Below, in pieces: positions 5,043-5,381 of a stretch of 5,381 bases of DNA. Position 1 is the stretch's first letter. Each line of letters starts with the position of its first letter. This stretch comes from Firmicutes bacterium CAG:170 (GTDB lineage: Bacteria > Bacillota > Clostridia > Oscillospirales > Oscillospiraceae). The stretch is taken from positions 30,295-35,675 of the forward strand of contig FR887191.1 in assembly GCA_000436735.1 (NCBI GenBank), read 5' to 3'. The position numbers were made by a program, and so were the translations under genes. The notes under the pieces were generated by a model that saw only the letters and a list, made by a program, of their open reading frames with translations, did no database searches and was not told the DNA's origin.

Positions 5043-5381
5043 GTCTGCCTTTCTGCCGGTATGGCGAGGTTTTCTGCAATGCAGGCGCTCAGCGCCTGCC
5101 GCTGCTCCAAGGTCGGGCTTCCGGTGAGGGTGACGGCGGTGGGATACGGATAGCCGGAGCCGCTCTCGACCGTCACCTCCGCCCGAAGCTCCATGTTCAT
5201 CGAAGCGGCTTTGTCCAATATATATGTCTCCGCGTTCTGCTTTATGATGGCCGCGACAAGCTCTCGGTTTTTAACCTCCACGCCCGTGCGGAGCTGCTCG
5301 GACTCCATTTCGAGCCGCGCGATGGCCCGCGCAAGCGATTCCCCATCCAGCGCCGCCACAGGCCGCAGTACGACAACGGCC
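5009..5381 (-). CDS. spoIIIAF: Stage III sporulation protein AF, 5' end off window
   Basis: SpoIIIAF is a membrane protein of the SpoIIIA complex with two N-terminal membrane helices and a C-terminal ring-building-type soluble domain. Only the last 124 or so codons are present. The frame is open to the window edge, reading AVVVLRPVAAL first, which looks like the end of the second membrane helix. The soluble part follows: a helix of about 45 residues with alternating charge, then AETYILDKAASMNMELRAEV, SGSGYPYPTAVTLTG (the YPYP-V-LTG pattern typical of SpoIIIAF), and a final IAENLAIPAERQTWKQ, where the I-P-A-E-R-Q-x-W ending is a strong family mark. A GTG at 5359 is internal, not the start. The stop (5009-5011) lies 34 bases inside spoIIIAG. 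spoIIIAA-AE are expected beyond the right edge. Confidence 0.93.
   Translation of the reverse strand, partial: AVVVLRPVAALDGESLARAIARLEMESEQLRTGVEVKNRELVAAIIKQNAETYILDKAASMNMELRAEVTVESGSGYPYPTAVTLTGSPTLEQRQALSACIAENLAIPAERQTWKQTDIPPGS

Noticed and set aside
4537..5079. 180-residue minus-strand frame over spoIIIAG
   Set aside because: It is a +1/-1 shadow of spoIIIAG, very rich in Arg and Gly, without membrane helix or motif.
1..5381. Mobile element, CRISPR array, tRNA/rRNA gene, toxin-antitoxin or defence system
   Set aside because: No direct-repeat arrays, transposase or recombinase motifs, or RNA-gene patterns were seen; all genes fit a conserved chromosomal neighbourhood.

Overview
The window carries a co-directional, tightly packed gene string on the minus strand. 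It comes from an endospore-forming, high-GC member of the Firmicutes, most likely a clostridium of the Oscillospiraceae/Ruminococcaceae type. The basis is the presence of spoIIIAF, spoIIIAG and spoIIIAH, strong AGGAGG-type ribosome binding sites, visibly high GC (judged by eye, not counted), and a gene order matching the Bacillus/Clostridium spoIIIA-to-ispA neighbourhood. The genus assignment is inference only.

Reading in the direction of transcription, from the right edge to the left, there are two blocks. The first is the end of the spoIIIA sporulation operon: spoIIIAF (5' end off the window), spoIIIAG and spoIIIAH (5381 to 3925). These encode membrane-anchored parts of the channel (feeding-tube) complex that joins mother cell and forespore. 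A 189-base intergenic region follows (3736-3924). It holds a perfect GC-rich hairpin and two candidate sigma-A-type promoters, and it is the only sizeable non-coding stretch.

The second block is a housekeeping operon: an Asp23/YqhY-family gene, nusB, a TsaD/Kae1-family paralogue, xseA, xseB and ispA (3735 to 1; the 3' part of ispA is off the window). It combines rRNA antitermination, exonuclease VII (both subunits) and the prenyl diphosphate synthase of isoprenoid synthesis. From nusB to ispA the genes overlap by 1, 4 or 8 bases, so they are probably translationally coupled.

Compared with the Bacillus subtilis order (spoIIIA, accB, accC, yqhY, nusB, folD, xseA, xseB, ispA), this window lacks accB/accC between spoIIIAH and the Asp23 gene. 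It has a divergent TsaD-like gene where folD would be. That paralogue keeps the metal-binding histidines and the late aspartate of TsaD but has changed several signature motifs, and it is the most interesting item here. I see no mobile element, CRISPR array, tRNA/rRNA gene or defence system. Otherwise the region looks like conserved core genome, and I do not see a wholly new system in it.
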